Source of the DNA: Apteryx mantelli
Taxonomy: Eukaryota; Chordata; Aves; Apterygiformes; Apterygidae
Assembly: GCF_036417845.1 (NCBI RefSeq)
Contig: NW_027118693.1
Location: 2,118,001 to 2,182,000 of the forward strand
Direction: 5' to 3'
Length of the DNA: 64,000 nucleotides
Of this stretch, positions 1-11,339 are shown piece after piece (position 1 is the first letter of the stretch; every line of letters begins with the position of its first letter). The translations under genes and the position numbers were made by a program. Below the pieces are notes generated by a model. That model was not told where the DNA came from. It was given only the letters and a program-made list of their open reading frames with translations, and ran no database searches.

Positions 1-186
1 TGATGTATTCTGGTTTCATTTGTTTCTCATGTTTAAGCCTAACAAAGTTACACTAGCGTGTTTCAAATGAACTTCATGAATGTCCATTTCCAGTGGCCAT
101 CTAGTGCTATCCTATGGAATAGAGGTGGGACGGTGGGACATCTGTTACCAAAAGCAGCCTTCTAGGGTGCACTAATGTCCCAGAAT

Positions 187-585
187 TTCAGACCTTCCTC
201 TTCCTGATGGTTCTAGTTATCTGCATTATGACTCTCCTTGGGAATATCCACTTCATTATGTTGGTAATTGCTGAGCAGCATTCCCATGCCTTTCAATTCT
301 GCCAGGCATGGGATGTGTTAGTACCCTATTCACTGTTTTGGGAACCCCTTCTACCAGAGAAAGACAGAAGGCTTTCTCAGCCACCTCCTTCCACCTCCCT
401 GTAGTAAAAATTTCTACAGCACCCTAATCATTGTGTATCTCTTACCAAAACCCAACACCCTGCCAACCCCTAGCAAAGGGTTTTCTGTCTTTTACACAGC
501 CCTCACTCTTCTAATCAAGATGCTCAGGTTGCCATTGATAATCCCATCCCCAACCAGTTCTTTTTTATCTTTCATATCATGACAG
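187..585 (+). pseudogene. Olfactory receptor pseudogene, internally deleted (left-arm copy)
   Basis: The start encodes a TM1-like stretch (FLFLMVLVICIMTLLGN, with the usual G-N). After a short unrelated joint, the sequence resumes at the end of intracellular loop 3 and TM6 (RQKAFSATSFHLPVV), followed by TM6-TM7 remnants ending in a VFYTALTLL-like segment. TM2 to TM5 are missing, including the DRY region and the disulfide loop. After the TM6 start this copy has one T fewer than the mirror copy (near 413-420), which breaks the frame. No receptor can be made. The same deletion exists in the other arm, so the gene died before the arms duplicated. Confidence 0.75.
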
Positions 586-3500
586 AAAAGATGCATTTAA
601 CCATGCATGCCTGCATCTGTCTGAATGTGCGTCTTCATCCCAAGAGAGATGGTTCAGTGATCTGCATGAAGTAGACATATTCAGGAGACAGATTCCAAAA
701 CTGAGCAGCCTGTTGTCACCTGATCTGAGAAAGAGCAAGCTGAGTTTTAATATTTTCCTGTTCTAATATAGCTTTGGAACAACTCCTGTGTTTAGGATAG
801 CTGGGAAGCAGGTACATGAATTATATTCACAATTATGGCAAAAAAAATCAGTGCCAGATGTGTAGTAATGTTTACAGGATTAAAAAAGTCGCTACCATGG
901 CATGAAGAGGTAGTTTTGAAAATTTTAATTCTAGCTTCCTCTCTCAACAGTTGTCCCTTCATGACCATTCCTTTTCCACCCCTTAGTTCCTTTTCCAGAA
1001 TACACTTCCGTCTTGAACTTGCGTAGTGTTGAAATATGCAGCCAGGTCCATGTCTTCCAGGGAGCAGAAAGGGAAGAGGGCACCCATGCTGCTACAAACT
1101 GCTTATCCATAGATTGTTCTTTTGTGCTTATCACACAACAAACTGGGGGGCTGGAATCATACTGACACAGGGGAAACTCTCTTCCCAAGCTTGTAGGGTG
1201 CATTATCAAAAGATCATATGGAGTCCCTCTGTGAAAACAGTGACTTAGCAGAAGTCTGGTAGGGTGGCCTTTGCACTTGTGGAGTTGAGCTGTCTTAGTT
1301 TGTGTTAATCATTTGGCCTCCCTTTATACTTGGGAACAGAAATAGGCAGCTATACAAAATTATTTATCTCACTTGAGCTGGTTTATAATTTAGGAGGAAA
1401 CTAAAGAGGAATATCATCATATTTCTGTTAGAAGGAAGCAAAAATGTTTGAAAGTTTTGCACAGAAAGAAGACCTACCCTGTTGGATGGCAGCATGGGCA
1501 GAGTCTTCCGGAAAGAAAGTAATGGAATACAAATGATTTCTGGCCTACGTTCTCTCATGCAGATCTTAGAAACTTACTTTGGGCACTTACTTTCTCCTGT
1601 CACATTCATGGAGCATGTTACTGACGCCTTTACAGGAGTAGGCAACACAAGAGCTTCAGGGCCACCCTCTCGCTGGCTGGGGTGAATGCAACTTCTGTTG
1701 TCAGTACTTTCAGAAGGAACGTAACATTTTAGATCTAAGAAAGGCTTTGCAGTAGACCAGAATATTTCTGTGTTCATTTAGCAAAGTCCTCAAGGTCCGC
1801 CTTTTTTTTATTTATTTACTTATTTCATTTTCAATTTACCCACTAATCCATTATTCATGCAGCTCAGGTGTCAGGGAGGTGGATAGCTATTTAGGGGACC
1901 TTTATCCACAGAAGAAAGTCTGTTATTTACTGTGCACATTTATTACAGGAAGCAGACCCTGTTGTCAGGAAATGCTGCTCATATTGCTTAACTTCTGGGC
2001 CTCCTGGGTGTCTGCTGGCCCACGTAGTGCCCCTGCAGCCCAGAGACACAGGCACGTAGTTTTGTGTGTGTTTCCTCCATTCAAGGCACATGAAATCAAG
2101 TGAGGGCTGTTGATCACCGCTGACAAAACATGTGCTTTGTTTTGTTTTATAGCGTGGCAGTGAGGATATGTGCTGCATGCCTTAGGGCATAAAATACAGT
2201 TCGACTTCTGCACAGAGCAGAGGAAGCAACACCCAGCACAGTCTTGTTTGTACCCCTTGCAAGGGACAGCTCTTGGAGTGACCTGTTCCTTCAATGGAAG
2301 AAGCAAATTCGTGAATGAACTGTCCCCACAACTGCACCTGGACTTTTCCCTGGTGTGAATAAAGTGAACAGTCTGGAGGCCAGGCCATCAGAGCAAAGCA
2401 AGCACCTAAGATATTGGTGTAGAGGTAGCAGTGGACAAACAGTGAGGTTCTGTTACTTCTGTGCTGTAACCAGAGGTGGGGCTCTCACACAGATAGTCAA
2501 ACTGTCGCTTTCTATCCAGAAAGATCAGAGACATTACTGCCACAGTGACTTTGAGGGGGATTTTTCACAATAAGATGCCTAAGATAACTAAGTTAAAGCA
2601 CTATCTGTGATTCCAAAGTCTCTTCACTGAAGATGTCTTGGTGGGATTCTTTGCCAACTTAAAGGGGATGGGAGTCATCCAACTAAATAACTTCAAAATT
2701 TCCATGCTAGGCATTTAAGACTAAACTCATCCATCTTGTGCTTCTGTACTATTGGGAGTGAGTGATTTAAATAACAAAAATGTCTCTCAGATAGAATGAT
2801 AATGTCATATTTTTATTTAAAATGGATAAACAAATACTGCTTTTGATTCTCATTCCAAAACAAGATATTTGTCTTGCAAATCGTGAGTGAAAATGAATCC
2901 ATGAAAATGACAAAATGGCAATACCATGACAAGGATTAGAGAAAAGGATTTTTTTCTTTGGTTTTGTTTGGTGAAGGGGTTGGAGAGAACTTAAGGTCTA
3001 GATCTAATCCTTGGGGCTGCAGAGGATGCACCTCACTGAGCTGGAGTCCCTCACCTGTGCAAATTATAACACATTGCCCAGCGTGTGGTTCAGCGCACCT
3101 GGTATTTCCTATGAAAAAGTTGAGCTTCCAATTCTATGCTCAGTATAGTTCCTCTGAAATGCTATGGACAATTAGCGTAAGAGGAGATGATATAATCCTC
3201 TAGACTGCTGATTCTTCCCCACAATCAAAGGAGGGCAGGCAATGCACTCAGCTTAGGGCATTTAAGTTACAAATGTTTATAAGTGGACAAACTAATTCTA
3301 CTGCGTGAATCTGTTCTATCAGATGAAGTATTGGCTCTAACAGTATTGTATCATAAGCACTGGGCATTTATTTCATTAAGCTTGACCTGTGGACAATTGC
3401 ATTGTTACTCAACAATTAAATTACTGACCAATATTCTGGATTTAGTTGCAGCTTAAAAGAGAGCTGATGTTAGGTGGGTAATTTAGACTTTATTTTGTCT

Positions 3501-4026
3501 ATGTTCTTGTCCCAGTGAGGAGATTAATGGGGAGAAAGCAAGTGCCACTTAGCAGAGAAGTAAAGCCATTATTGTTCTCTTTTTCTGTTGTTCCACCTGT
3601 TTTCTGTCTCTTTCTAAAGGCAAAGAGGTTCAACAAAGTTCTGCCACCAAAATAAGCAGGGGAAACCAGATTGTGTGACAAGGAGAAGCTGCATTCAAAC
3701 TGGAGGAAGGTGAACCGTCTTGAGAATTTGGTGTGCCAAGGAAGGAGGAACTCCTCAGCTTGTTGCTTTCTGTCTCAGTTTCCACACTTAGAAAACACCA
3801 TCACCAGGGTATTCACCAGGGTTTGTAAAGTGCTTTTAGACCATTTGAAAGGCATCCCTATCTGAGGATTAGGTCTTATCATGGTGATATGTTTCAGGAG
3901 AGAAACTGGTGTGATTTTATGAAAGTTCACACTGCTAAGAAAGAAAGGTGCAATTTCAGCAAATGAATCCTAATCATTTGTTCCATCCCCCCCCCTCCCT
4001 TTTCCCTCCACTTACAGAATCTCTTC
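586..4026. other. Intergenic, no recognisable gene
   Basis: AT-rich unique-looking DNA, mirrored at about 42,978-46,404 in the right arm. Open frames are short and have no recognisable domain. A run of C lies at about 3,988-3,996, just downstream of the OR stop codon, and differs in length from the mirror copy. Confidence 0.5.
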
Positions 4027-4974
4027 TCAGAAGGAAAAACATTTCCTGGAGATTATCACGCTTCTCTTCAAGCCCACCTTGAGAGCCTTCTTCATCTGCT
4101 CGTTCCTCAGGCTGAAAATGAAGGGGCTCATCAGAGGAGTTACCATTGTGTTGAGCAGGGCCACCATTTTGTTATAGGAAATGTGGTGACTTGAAGGCCG
4201 CATATACAGGAAGATGCAGCTACCATAGCCCAAGATGACAATGGTGAAGTGAGAGGAGCATGTAGAAAATGCCTTGTTCCTCGATGAAGCTGAGGGCAAC
4301 TTTAGTATGGTGTTAATGATGTACAGGTAGGACACTGCTGTCATGACCAGTGAGCCAAAGAGGATGATGAAAGCGTTCATGAAATTTATCAGCTCCACAG
4401 TCCGTGTGTCTGCACAGGACAACTTGATCAAAAGCACACCGTCACAGAAGAAGTGGTCAATATGATTGGCATTGCAGAAGGGCAACCTGGCAACTAGGAC
4501 AGTGGGGACAATGGTGGCCAGGAAGCCTGCAGTCCATGACCCCAACAGGAGCTGAACACAAAACTGGCTGTTCATGAGCATGGGGTACTGAAGAGGGTAG
4601 CATATGGCCACATAACGGTCGTAGGACATGACAGCCAGAAGGACAAATTTGATGACACCCAGGAAGGTGCAGAAATAGAACTGAGTTAAGCAAGCTGGGA
4701 AGGAGATGGCTTTGCTGTCCATCAACAAGCTTGCTACTGTTTTGGGTATGATGGATGTAGCAAAGAAGATCTCCAAAGAGGAGAGGTTGCAGAGGAAAAA
4801 GTACATAGGTCTGTGGAGGTCTCGGTCAGAAAGAATGAGGGCAACGATCAGCAGGTTTCCAACTAAGATCACCAGGTAGGAAGCCAGGAAAGTGATTGCT
4901 ATTAGGTACTCCTGATGGTGGAGGGAGGGGAAGCCCAAGAGAAGGAACTCTGTGACAGTCGTATGGTTCAACAT
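4027..4974 (-). CDS. Intact class II olfactory receptor (left-arm copy), 315 aa
   Basis: A seven-transmembrane odorant GPCR, expected in cilia of olfactory neurons. Signatures in order are an N-glycosylation site at N3 (NHT), G-N in TM1 (39-40), RPMYFF (55-60), the TM3 disulfide Cys at 95, MSYDRYVAIC (116-125), extracellular-loop cysteines at 167, 177 and 187, KAFSTCSSH (234-242) and a TM7 segment SPFIFSLRN (283-291). The start at 4,974 was chosen because MLNHTTVTEF is the normal OR N-terminus. The frame also stays open 36 codons upstream, but only from a non-ATG codon. The length is typical. The TM7 motif is SPxxF instead of NPxxY. Sequence style is family 6/11-like, which I cannot resolve further. 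The paralogue at 42,030-42,977 is 92% identical in protein. The splice acceptor seen upstream of that paralogue reads AA here (5,113-5,114). Confidence 0.93.
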   Translation of the reverse strand: MLNHTTVTEFLLLGFPSLHHQEYLIAITFLASYLVILVGNLLIVALILSDRDLHRPMYFFLCNLSSLEIFFATSIIPKTVASLLMDSKAISFPACLTQFYFCTFLGVIKFVLLAVMSYDRYVAICYPLQYPMLMNSQFCVQLLLGSWTAGFLATIVPTVLVARLPFCNANHIDHFFCDGVLLIKLSCADTRTVELINFMNAFIILFGSLVMTAVSYLYIINTILKLPSASSRNKAFSTCSSHFTIVILGYGSCIFLYMRPSSHHISYNKMVALLNTMVTPLMSPFIFSLRNEQMKKALKVGLKRSVIISRKCFSF

Positions 4975-7900
4975 ATCTGCAACTGAGCTGCAGTGAGTAA
5001 GAGAAGATGGTGAGTGGAGGAAACGATTCCTCAGAAGGTTAGAGGAAGTAGGGACAGGTAGAGAAATGTAAAAGTATAACAAAATAAGTACATGGGGTTA
5101 CTCACAAAAAGTTTGTAAGGAAAACAGAGAAGAGAGGAGAGGCACGGAGAAACACCATAGAGTAAGGAGACACCATTTCAAACAGTAACAACAAACTTAG
5201 TTTCTAGGTTAGAGTAGGAATCCACTATTAACAACCTGTAAGTTTTTGCATTTGAGCTTCTCACCCAAGTGTCCCTTTAGAGTCAATGGAGAAAAAATAG
5301 ACATTTCTTAATCATTCTTTCTCTAGTCTATCTTAAACCTATATTTTAGGATGAGATAAAATGCATCCTGGAGAAAGATAAAACATCTCTTCAAAGTGAC
5401 ATTAACTTTTTGATTAGGTAAGGAATGGAGAGAAAGCAGAAGAGGATGGTGATAAAGGAGGAGGCATATGGAAAATAAAGGTGAATGGGAGAGTTAGATA
5501 AGAGGAAAGTTTTATTCCCTGGGAATGATTTTATTTTCAGGGGGAAAAAAAGCCAAAAAGAGGGAAGACAAGCATTCTATGATTAAAACTGTTGTCTTTC
5601 CATCCAAGCTGAAACTTTTCCATATAGAGCAGAAATCTTTATAAACAGATTTTTCTTCAGTCACAGCAATCTTTCTTGCTGAGAAATGATTTTGATAAAA
5701 CCTTCTGGCCATCAGAAGGAAAAATAAATAAGAAAGGAATACAAAGGAGAGAGAGGGGAAAAAAAAAAGAAAAAACCAAAGAGATAAAAAGATTAAGGAT
5801 ATTCATTCAGCTGGGGATAAAAGAAAGCCCTATCCTGTAAAGCAAATAGACAAATAAACTAACAGAGACTCAAAAGACCATTTTATTTATTTATTTATTT
5901 ACTGTGAACACTGGAAAAATTAAGCTTGGTTTGATATGGAGTCGGTCCTGAATTCATTACCTGAGGTCTTGAAGACAATGAATTCTAAATGCAGTCCTCT
6001 CAGGACAGTCTACCCCTACATAGACCATCTCCTTTCCATCCTGCTGCTTTTGCTCACGGAACTTGTATAAGCCCAAAAGAGAGAACAATACTACTCTGTG
6101 CAGCTTAGCTGGACCTGGCCAACAAGCTGAAGCAGAGGAAGGGCTAGAGACCCAGGCACATAGACACAGACTGGTCAGCAAGGTCTCATTGCCTGAGAAA
6201 TATCACAGGCAAAGGGGGACAGTCACAGGCAGGCAGGCAGGCAGTCTAGGAACTCAACAACAACAACAAAAATAGCAGTCAACAGAAAATGAGGTGAAAT
6301 GCAGCAAAGCAGTTACTTACATTAATCTATGTGCAGGAAACACTATCAAGGGGAAATAGAAGGCCAGCAGAATTTCTGCAGACCATCATCTCCTTCCCTC
6401 TCCTCCCACAACCTTGAGAGAACAATCTGGCATGTCTCATTTCAAGGTTCTTGCAGAGCCTCTTTGAGTCAGCTGCTAATGCCGTTTGTTCTGATGCACT
6501 GTGCTGCCAGACAGAAGTAAGCTCTGATTTTCTTTTTCCTTTCAAGTAAAACCACCCAAAGTCCTTTGGCATTCCCTGAAGAATCACGGTCCTCTGTGCT
6601 TTCCTGAGATGCTCCTCAGCAGAGTCGGTCTGAGAGGGTGACAGGACATTAATTAAAATGATAGCTGGTACCCAGGTGACCTAATCCCTGCAGAAATGTA
6701 GATCCATTTTGTGAGGCAGCCTAAGAGAGAGAAACACCAAATCTTAAAAGGTGCTATCAAGAAACGTAACCTGTGAAAGCAGCTTCTGTGGAGCTACTGT
6801 CACACTCCCTGCCTTATCTTTCTAATGTTGGACATCGAAAGGATAGATTTTAAATGTTCAAGAGGTAGACACCTTAGGTTGCCTTAGGTTAGTCAGTGGA
6901 GTTTAGGACATGATTCAACTTTTCGCAGAATGGATTTCTAAAGGAGAGGAGAGGAACAGATTCCTCCTCTCTAAGGGCAGAGGGAGGCTGGAGTGACAGA
7001 CTGACATCTAGGCATCTTCATTGCAGACCTCTGGGAGCTCTTCAGGGGTGAGACATTGGTTCCTAAGGGCCACCTGACTATCTTCTACCCCTCCAAAAGG
7101 AAGTGTGAACCTGAGGGTTCAGAGTTATAACTGCCAACATAATGCAGACCTCTCTTACCATCTTAATGCATCTAGGTTAGGACTAGGCACCTCTGTTTTG
7201 ACCTCTGAATTGTTCACCTAAAGTTCAGTGAGAGCAATCTCATCCGTGGTGACACTGAGCAAGGCTTTCCCTTTCCCTGAGTACAGGCAGGCTCTTAGTC
7301 CACCTTCTCTGTGCTCAGTGTGGACAGCCCCAGCAGAGCATAAGCCTCTGTCCATAGGCTTGTTACTGAACTCCAGTGTTCCCAGGGGACTATTGGACCC
7401 TGTCTTTGTCTAAGCTGGGCTCTAGATCTCTTCTTGTTTCAACCCATTTCTTCATTTTCCAGTACATCCAGGGGGTGCAGAGGAGTGGCTGGTGCAGCCC
7501 AGCGTCCCCTCAATTTCCTCACCAGTCTTTCAGGAAGCATGTACCCATGTCGTTGTGCTTCCAGCTGATGTATCACCTCATGTAGGGTTGATGCACAGAG
7601 ACATTTGGCCAGTCTTCCTGCATCTTGGGATCCATTTTGACCACAGCACTTTGCTTGCAAAGGGTTTGCGTGAAGGAATTCTGAAGAATGTGTGCTATGA
7701 GTAATTGTCCTTATGAAATATATCCACCTGTCTCTAGTGAGTGTGGTCATGTACACCAGTCAGGGTGGCATTTTATCCACACTCAGCATCGTTCTATAAT
7801 TGCAAGGTTGAACAGAGAGCAGCTGTTCCTGGTGGGGGTCTCTGCTGGGCCAGTCTCCAACCACACCTGGAACAATGTGCCAGATGTGACCCCAGTTGTG

Positions 7901-8589
7901 GGAGCATTTGGCACCACCACAGCCATCCCCTGGGGTCAGGGCTGGTGCTGCTGGGTGGGGGGAAGCACCATCCACCGCAGCTAACAGCTCTGGGTGCACA
8001 GGGGTGCACACAAGTGGTGCTGGGACCCCTCCTCCCCCATGGGGCCAAACCAGGGGGGACAAGGGGTCCAAAGGGCTCTGGGGAACGTGATGGGGAGACA
8101 GAAAGAGTGGAGGAGGCTTGGGAGAGCTTTTGGTAGACAGAAGTGGGTGAGGAGCGGGAGGAGGACCCGTGACACCCAAGGAAGTGACCAAGAGGTGGAG
8201 CTCAGTACTGAACTGATCAGCTAGGGTTTTCTTCATTTTGTTCACTGCCTGTAGAGCAAGTGTGAAGCTTTCATCACTGAGGCAACTGCTGTCCTTGTGC
8301 TTCAAATGGTTCCTGGAAACACGCCTGTTAGCTTTGAGCATGAACTGGCTTTCAACCAGAAGCTGGAAGCTTGACTTCCTGCTGCTCTGTGTACCCGGAG
8401 GCTGGCTCCAAGGTCTTCCAGGCCATGTGTCTCTGCAGCAGGGGCTGGGGCTTGACCCAGAGAAAGTCATGGCATCTCCCTGGTCCCCCTTGGGAGAAGG
8501 AAACTACAGAGACACTGCCCTTCTGACAAGACTTTGCTGCCCAACTAGAAGACCATTTCCTGGAGGAGGAGAACCCTGTCAGGAGCTTA
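4975..8589. other. Intergenic, upstream of left OR; no recognisable gene
   Basis: Probably includes the OR promoter and untranslated leader exons, which cannot be placed from sequence alone. It is mirrored at about 38,520-42,029. The left copy has about 85 extra bases around 5,780-5,865 and a TTTA microsatellite where the right copy has poly(A). The 7,440-8,470 stretch is GC-rich, and its open frames on both strands are conserved in the other arm only because the DNA is duplicated; none resembles a known domain. Confidence 0.5.
5881..5901. repeat. (TTTA)n microsatellite
   Basis: About five tandem TTTA units directly before the conserved flank ACTGTGAACACTGG. The mirror position in the right arm (41,205-41,231) is a pure A run instead. 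Confidence 0.85.
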
Positions 8590-8599
8590 CAAAGCTCTG

Positions 8600-9255
8600 T
8601 CCCATGCCCTTGGCTTCAGGAGTGCACCGTCAGCAAGTTTGCTGATGATACAGCACTGGGAGGAGTGGCTGATACACCAGATGGTTGCCCTGCCATTCGG
8701 AGTGATCTTGACAGGCTGGAGAAAAGGGCAGAGAGGAACCTCATGGAGTTCAGGAAAGGAAAATGCCAAGTTCTTCACCTAGGGAAGAATGACCCCATGC
8801 ACCAGTACAGGCTGGGTGCCATCTGCAGAGAAGGACCTGGGTGTCCTGGTGAACACCAAGTTGACTGTGAGCCAGCAATGTGCCCTTGCAGCAAAAGCCA
8901 ATGGTATCCTGGGCTACCTTAGGAAGAACGTTGGCAGGAGGTCAAGGGAGGTGATCCTCCCCCTCTACTCAGCACTGGTGAGACCACTTCTGGACTGGTG
9001 TGTCTAGTTCAGGGCTCCCCAGTACAGGAGAGACACGTGGACATATTGGAGCAAGTCCAGCAAAGGGCCACAAAGATGATTAAGGTTCTGGAGCATCTCA
9101 TACATGGAAAGTCTGTGAGACCTGGAACTGTTTAGCCTGGAGAAGAAAAGGCTCAGAAAAGGCTCTTATCAAGGTTTATAAGCATCTGATGGGAGGCAGT
9201 AAAGAAGGTGGAGCCAGAATCTTCTCCGTGGTGCCCTTGGCAGGACGAGAGGCCC
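8600..9255 (+). mobile_element. CR1 LINE fragment, ORF2 reverse-transcriptase end (left arm)
   Basis: The plus strand encodes the CR1 catalytic box and thumb region: FADDTALGGVADTPDG, then NLMEFRKGKCQVLHLGK, then LPLYSALVRPLLDW. The frame is interrupted by stops and small indels, for example a TAG after the GLRPLLDWCV-like segment and a short deletion relative to the mirror copy near 8,820. The normal CR1 3' end is missing; similarity fades near 9,255, while the inverted duplication itself continues to 9,343. The element is dead. The mirror copy is 37,850-38,520. Confidence 0.88.
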
Positions 9256-9479
9256 TTGGAAGGAGATGCTCCATTCCCGGAGGGTACACCTCTGAGATAC
9301 TGTGGTCTAAAGGCAACCTGCGCTGGAGCAGGGACACCCTGAGGAACAGCAGCCCACAGGTGAGCCATGCTGGGTCAGGGATACCACGGAGGGACTTGAC
9401 CCATTGGTGAAAAAGCCCCAACACAGTGTCACAGATACTCAACTCCTGCAGAGAGAGACAACACCTAAGTGCTGTGTGC

Positions 9480-9965
9480 CCACTTTGGGAGGGGAGCGGG
9501 GGTTCACTTGAGAGCTGCTGGTAGACCCTGCCAGGAAGTGGGGGAACAAACAGGAGGAGTCAGAAATGTGTGTGCATTTACAGGGCTGCAATCTCATTGG
9601 GATCATGGAGACGTGGTGAGAGAGCTCACACAACTGTAATGCTGGGAGGGATGGACAGAGGCTCTTTAGGAGGCACAGGCTGGGATGGCAAGGAGGGGCA
9701 GTTGTCCTTTGTGTGAGAGAGCAGCGGGAAGGCATGGAGCTCTGCCTGGGGATGGAGGATAAGCTGGTCGAGACCTGATGGGTTAGGATTAATGGGCAGA
9801 TCATGGGCAATGTTTGTGTGGGTGTCTGCTCTAGACCGCCTGGTCAGGAAGGAGTAGATGAGGCCTTCCTCGGACAACCAGCAGAAGCCTCCTATTCACA
9901 GGCCCTGGTGCTCAGGCAGGCTTGACCTACCCCGAGATCTGCCAGAGGGACAACACAGAAGGGAG
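9480..9965 (+). mobile_element. CR1 LINE fragment, ORF2 endonuclease start
   Basis: The plus strand matches the beginning of CR1 ORF2: a CNLIGIMETW-like opening, then GGAVVLCVREQREGMEL, then the segment running into GDLPEGQHRRE where intact copies carry the D-I-C-W-R-D-N motif. There are several in-frame stops. The fragment sits just inside the inner boundary of the left arm and ends head-on against another CR1 piece in the opposite orientation. Confidence 0.72.
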
Positions 9966-9969
9966 ATAC

Positions 9970-10420
9970 CTCCACCTTTCCCCTCTCCTTTGTCACCAAG
10001 GCCCCTACCCCAATTAGCAGCAGGGCCACATTTTCCCTAGCCTTCCTCTTGCTGCTGATGGATCTGTAGAAGCCTTCCTCGTTGCCCTTCACTTCCCTCC
10101 CCAGATTCAACTCCAGGTGGGCTCTGGCTTTCCTGACCCCATCCCTCCATGCTTGGACAGTGTCTCTCTATTCCTCCTAGGTCACTTGTATCTGCTTTCA
10201 CCTCTTGTAGACTTCCTTTTTACATCTGAGTTTTGTCAGCAGCTCCTGGTTCATACCTGCAGGCCTCCTGATGCTTCTTCTTGATTTTCAGTTTGTCAGG
10301 ATAGTTCATTCTTGAGCTTGGGGGAGGTGATCCCTCTTCCCTCCAGGACTGTACTGCTTGGGATTCTTCTAGAGCAGATCCTGAAGAGGCTTTGGGGCAG
10401 GCACCTCGTGCCAGGCCACT
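9970..10420 (-). mobile_element. CR1 LINE fragment, ORF2 linker between endonuclease and RT
   Basis: The minus strand encodes the linker typical of CR1 ORF2. It runs from an IPSSTVLEGRGI segment (near 10,340) through NLGREVKGNEEGFYRSISS to KRKARENVALLLIGVGALVT (near 9,970-10,110). It lies in the opposite direction to the endonuclease fragment beside it, so the two are a composite and not one element. Frameshifts are present. Confidence 0.72.
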
Positions 10421-10529
10421 TTGTCCAGGGACAGGTCTCCAGCCTGGCCTTCAGCAGCACCTTGAGAAATACACAAGTCCCTGCATGCTGCACTGTCTGC
10501 CGTCCCACTGTGCAGATGTCCTGAGGCAC

Positions 10530-11339
10530 ATCCAGGGCCTTTCACTGTGCTGGCCTGGCATCATGCAGGGTCGGTGGGCTGGTGCGAGAGCCTGCGGCTC
10601 TCCCCACACCCTGGGCTCTCCAGGGCAGCTGGAGGCCTCAGCACCCCTCAGAGCTACTCATGGGATGCTACGGGGGTGGGCGTCAGGGGCAGAGGGGGGG
10701 GTCCCCTCTGATGCAGGCGTGAGGCTCAGCTCCCCCACAACACCTGATGACTCACAGCCTGGGATGGGGAGGACACATCCCTCCTTGAATGGTCCTGCAG
10801 CCTTTCTAGGAGCCATAGAAAATTGTTGCCACCAAGAAGTAAGAGGAGCAGGTGGGAAGCCTTTTGTCTCCCAAGGGTGGAAGGAATCCTCAGGATGGTG
10901 GGGATGACACATGCCCAGCTGACTGGGGTTAAGGGAAATGGAGGGAGGGTTACAATGGAGGAGGGGAACAAGTTCACAAAAATGGTTAGGCTGGAGTTCA
11001 GTGCAAGATAGTTTACCAGGGTGGAGGGGGAAGGCGTAACTACAAAGATGTAGTTAATTACACTGAAGCCTCAAAAACCATCTCTAGCCTCTAAAACAAA
11101 GTGATGTTGTATCTGTCTATCTATATGCAAGTGATATTGCATTACTCTAATGTTTTCCTTGCTTCTTGCATGCTCATTTGTATCGAACTGAGTCACTATG
11201 GGGGGAAAAGTCCAGCAGTGCTCAGGCAGCACTCGACTCTCAGGGCCTGTTTCACATTCCCACACTTAAGCTTGCAGAAGGAGGATTCAGGGAGGGCTCA
11301 TGACAATGGTCACTCTCACCGAACTGCCAAGCTCAGAGA
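10530..11339. other. Spacer DNA, no recognisable gene
   Basis: GC-rich to about 10,750, then mixed composition. The longer open frames (up to about 170 codons) overlap on both strands and contain no recognisable domain, as expected by chance in GC-rich DNA. Confidence 0.45.

Larger units (their letters stand above)
1..9343 (+). repeat. Left arm of a large inverted duplication
   Basis: This segment reads as the reverse complement of 37,758-46,987. Base 1 pairs with about 46,987 and base 9,343 with about 37,758. Paired coordinates sum to 46,988 near the outside, 47,004 at the OR gene and about 47,100-47,112 near the inside, so a few indels make the left arm about 110 bases longer. Sampled stretches are about 97-98% identical, with more divergence just upstream of the OR gene. 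Homology stops sharply at the inner end. The outer end is not resolved because the window begins inside the arm. The copies differ by real substitutions and indels, which argues against a simple assembly fold-back. Confidence 0.95.

Noticed and set aside
4975-5082. Upstream extension of the left OR (36 codons)
   Set aside because: Starts from TTG, is not OR-like, and the MLNHTTVTEF start gives the standard receptor N-terminus. The same reasoning applies to 41,901-42,029.
7760-8470. 236-codon minus-strand frame, conserved in the right arm
   Set aside because: Conservation comes from the recent DNA duplication. The right copy has the text split between frames, and no domain is visible.
10392-10907. 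171-codon plus-strand frame
   Set aside because: Begins within antisense CR1 DNA and continues into GC-rich sequence with no domain.
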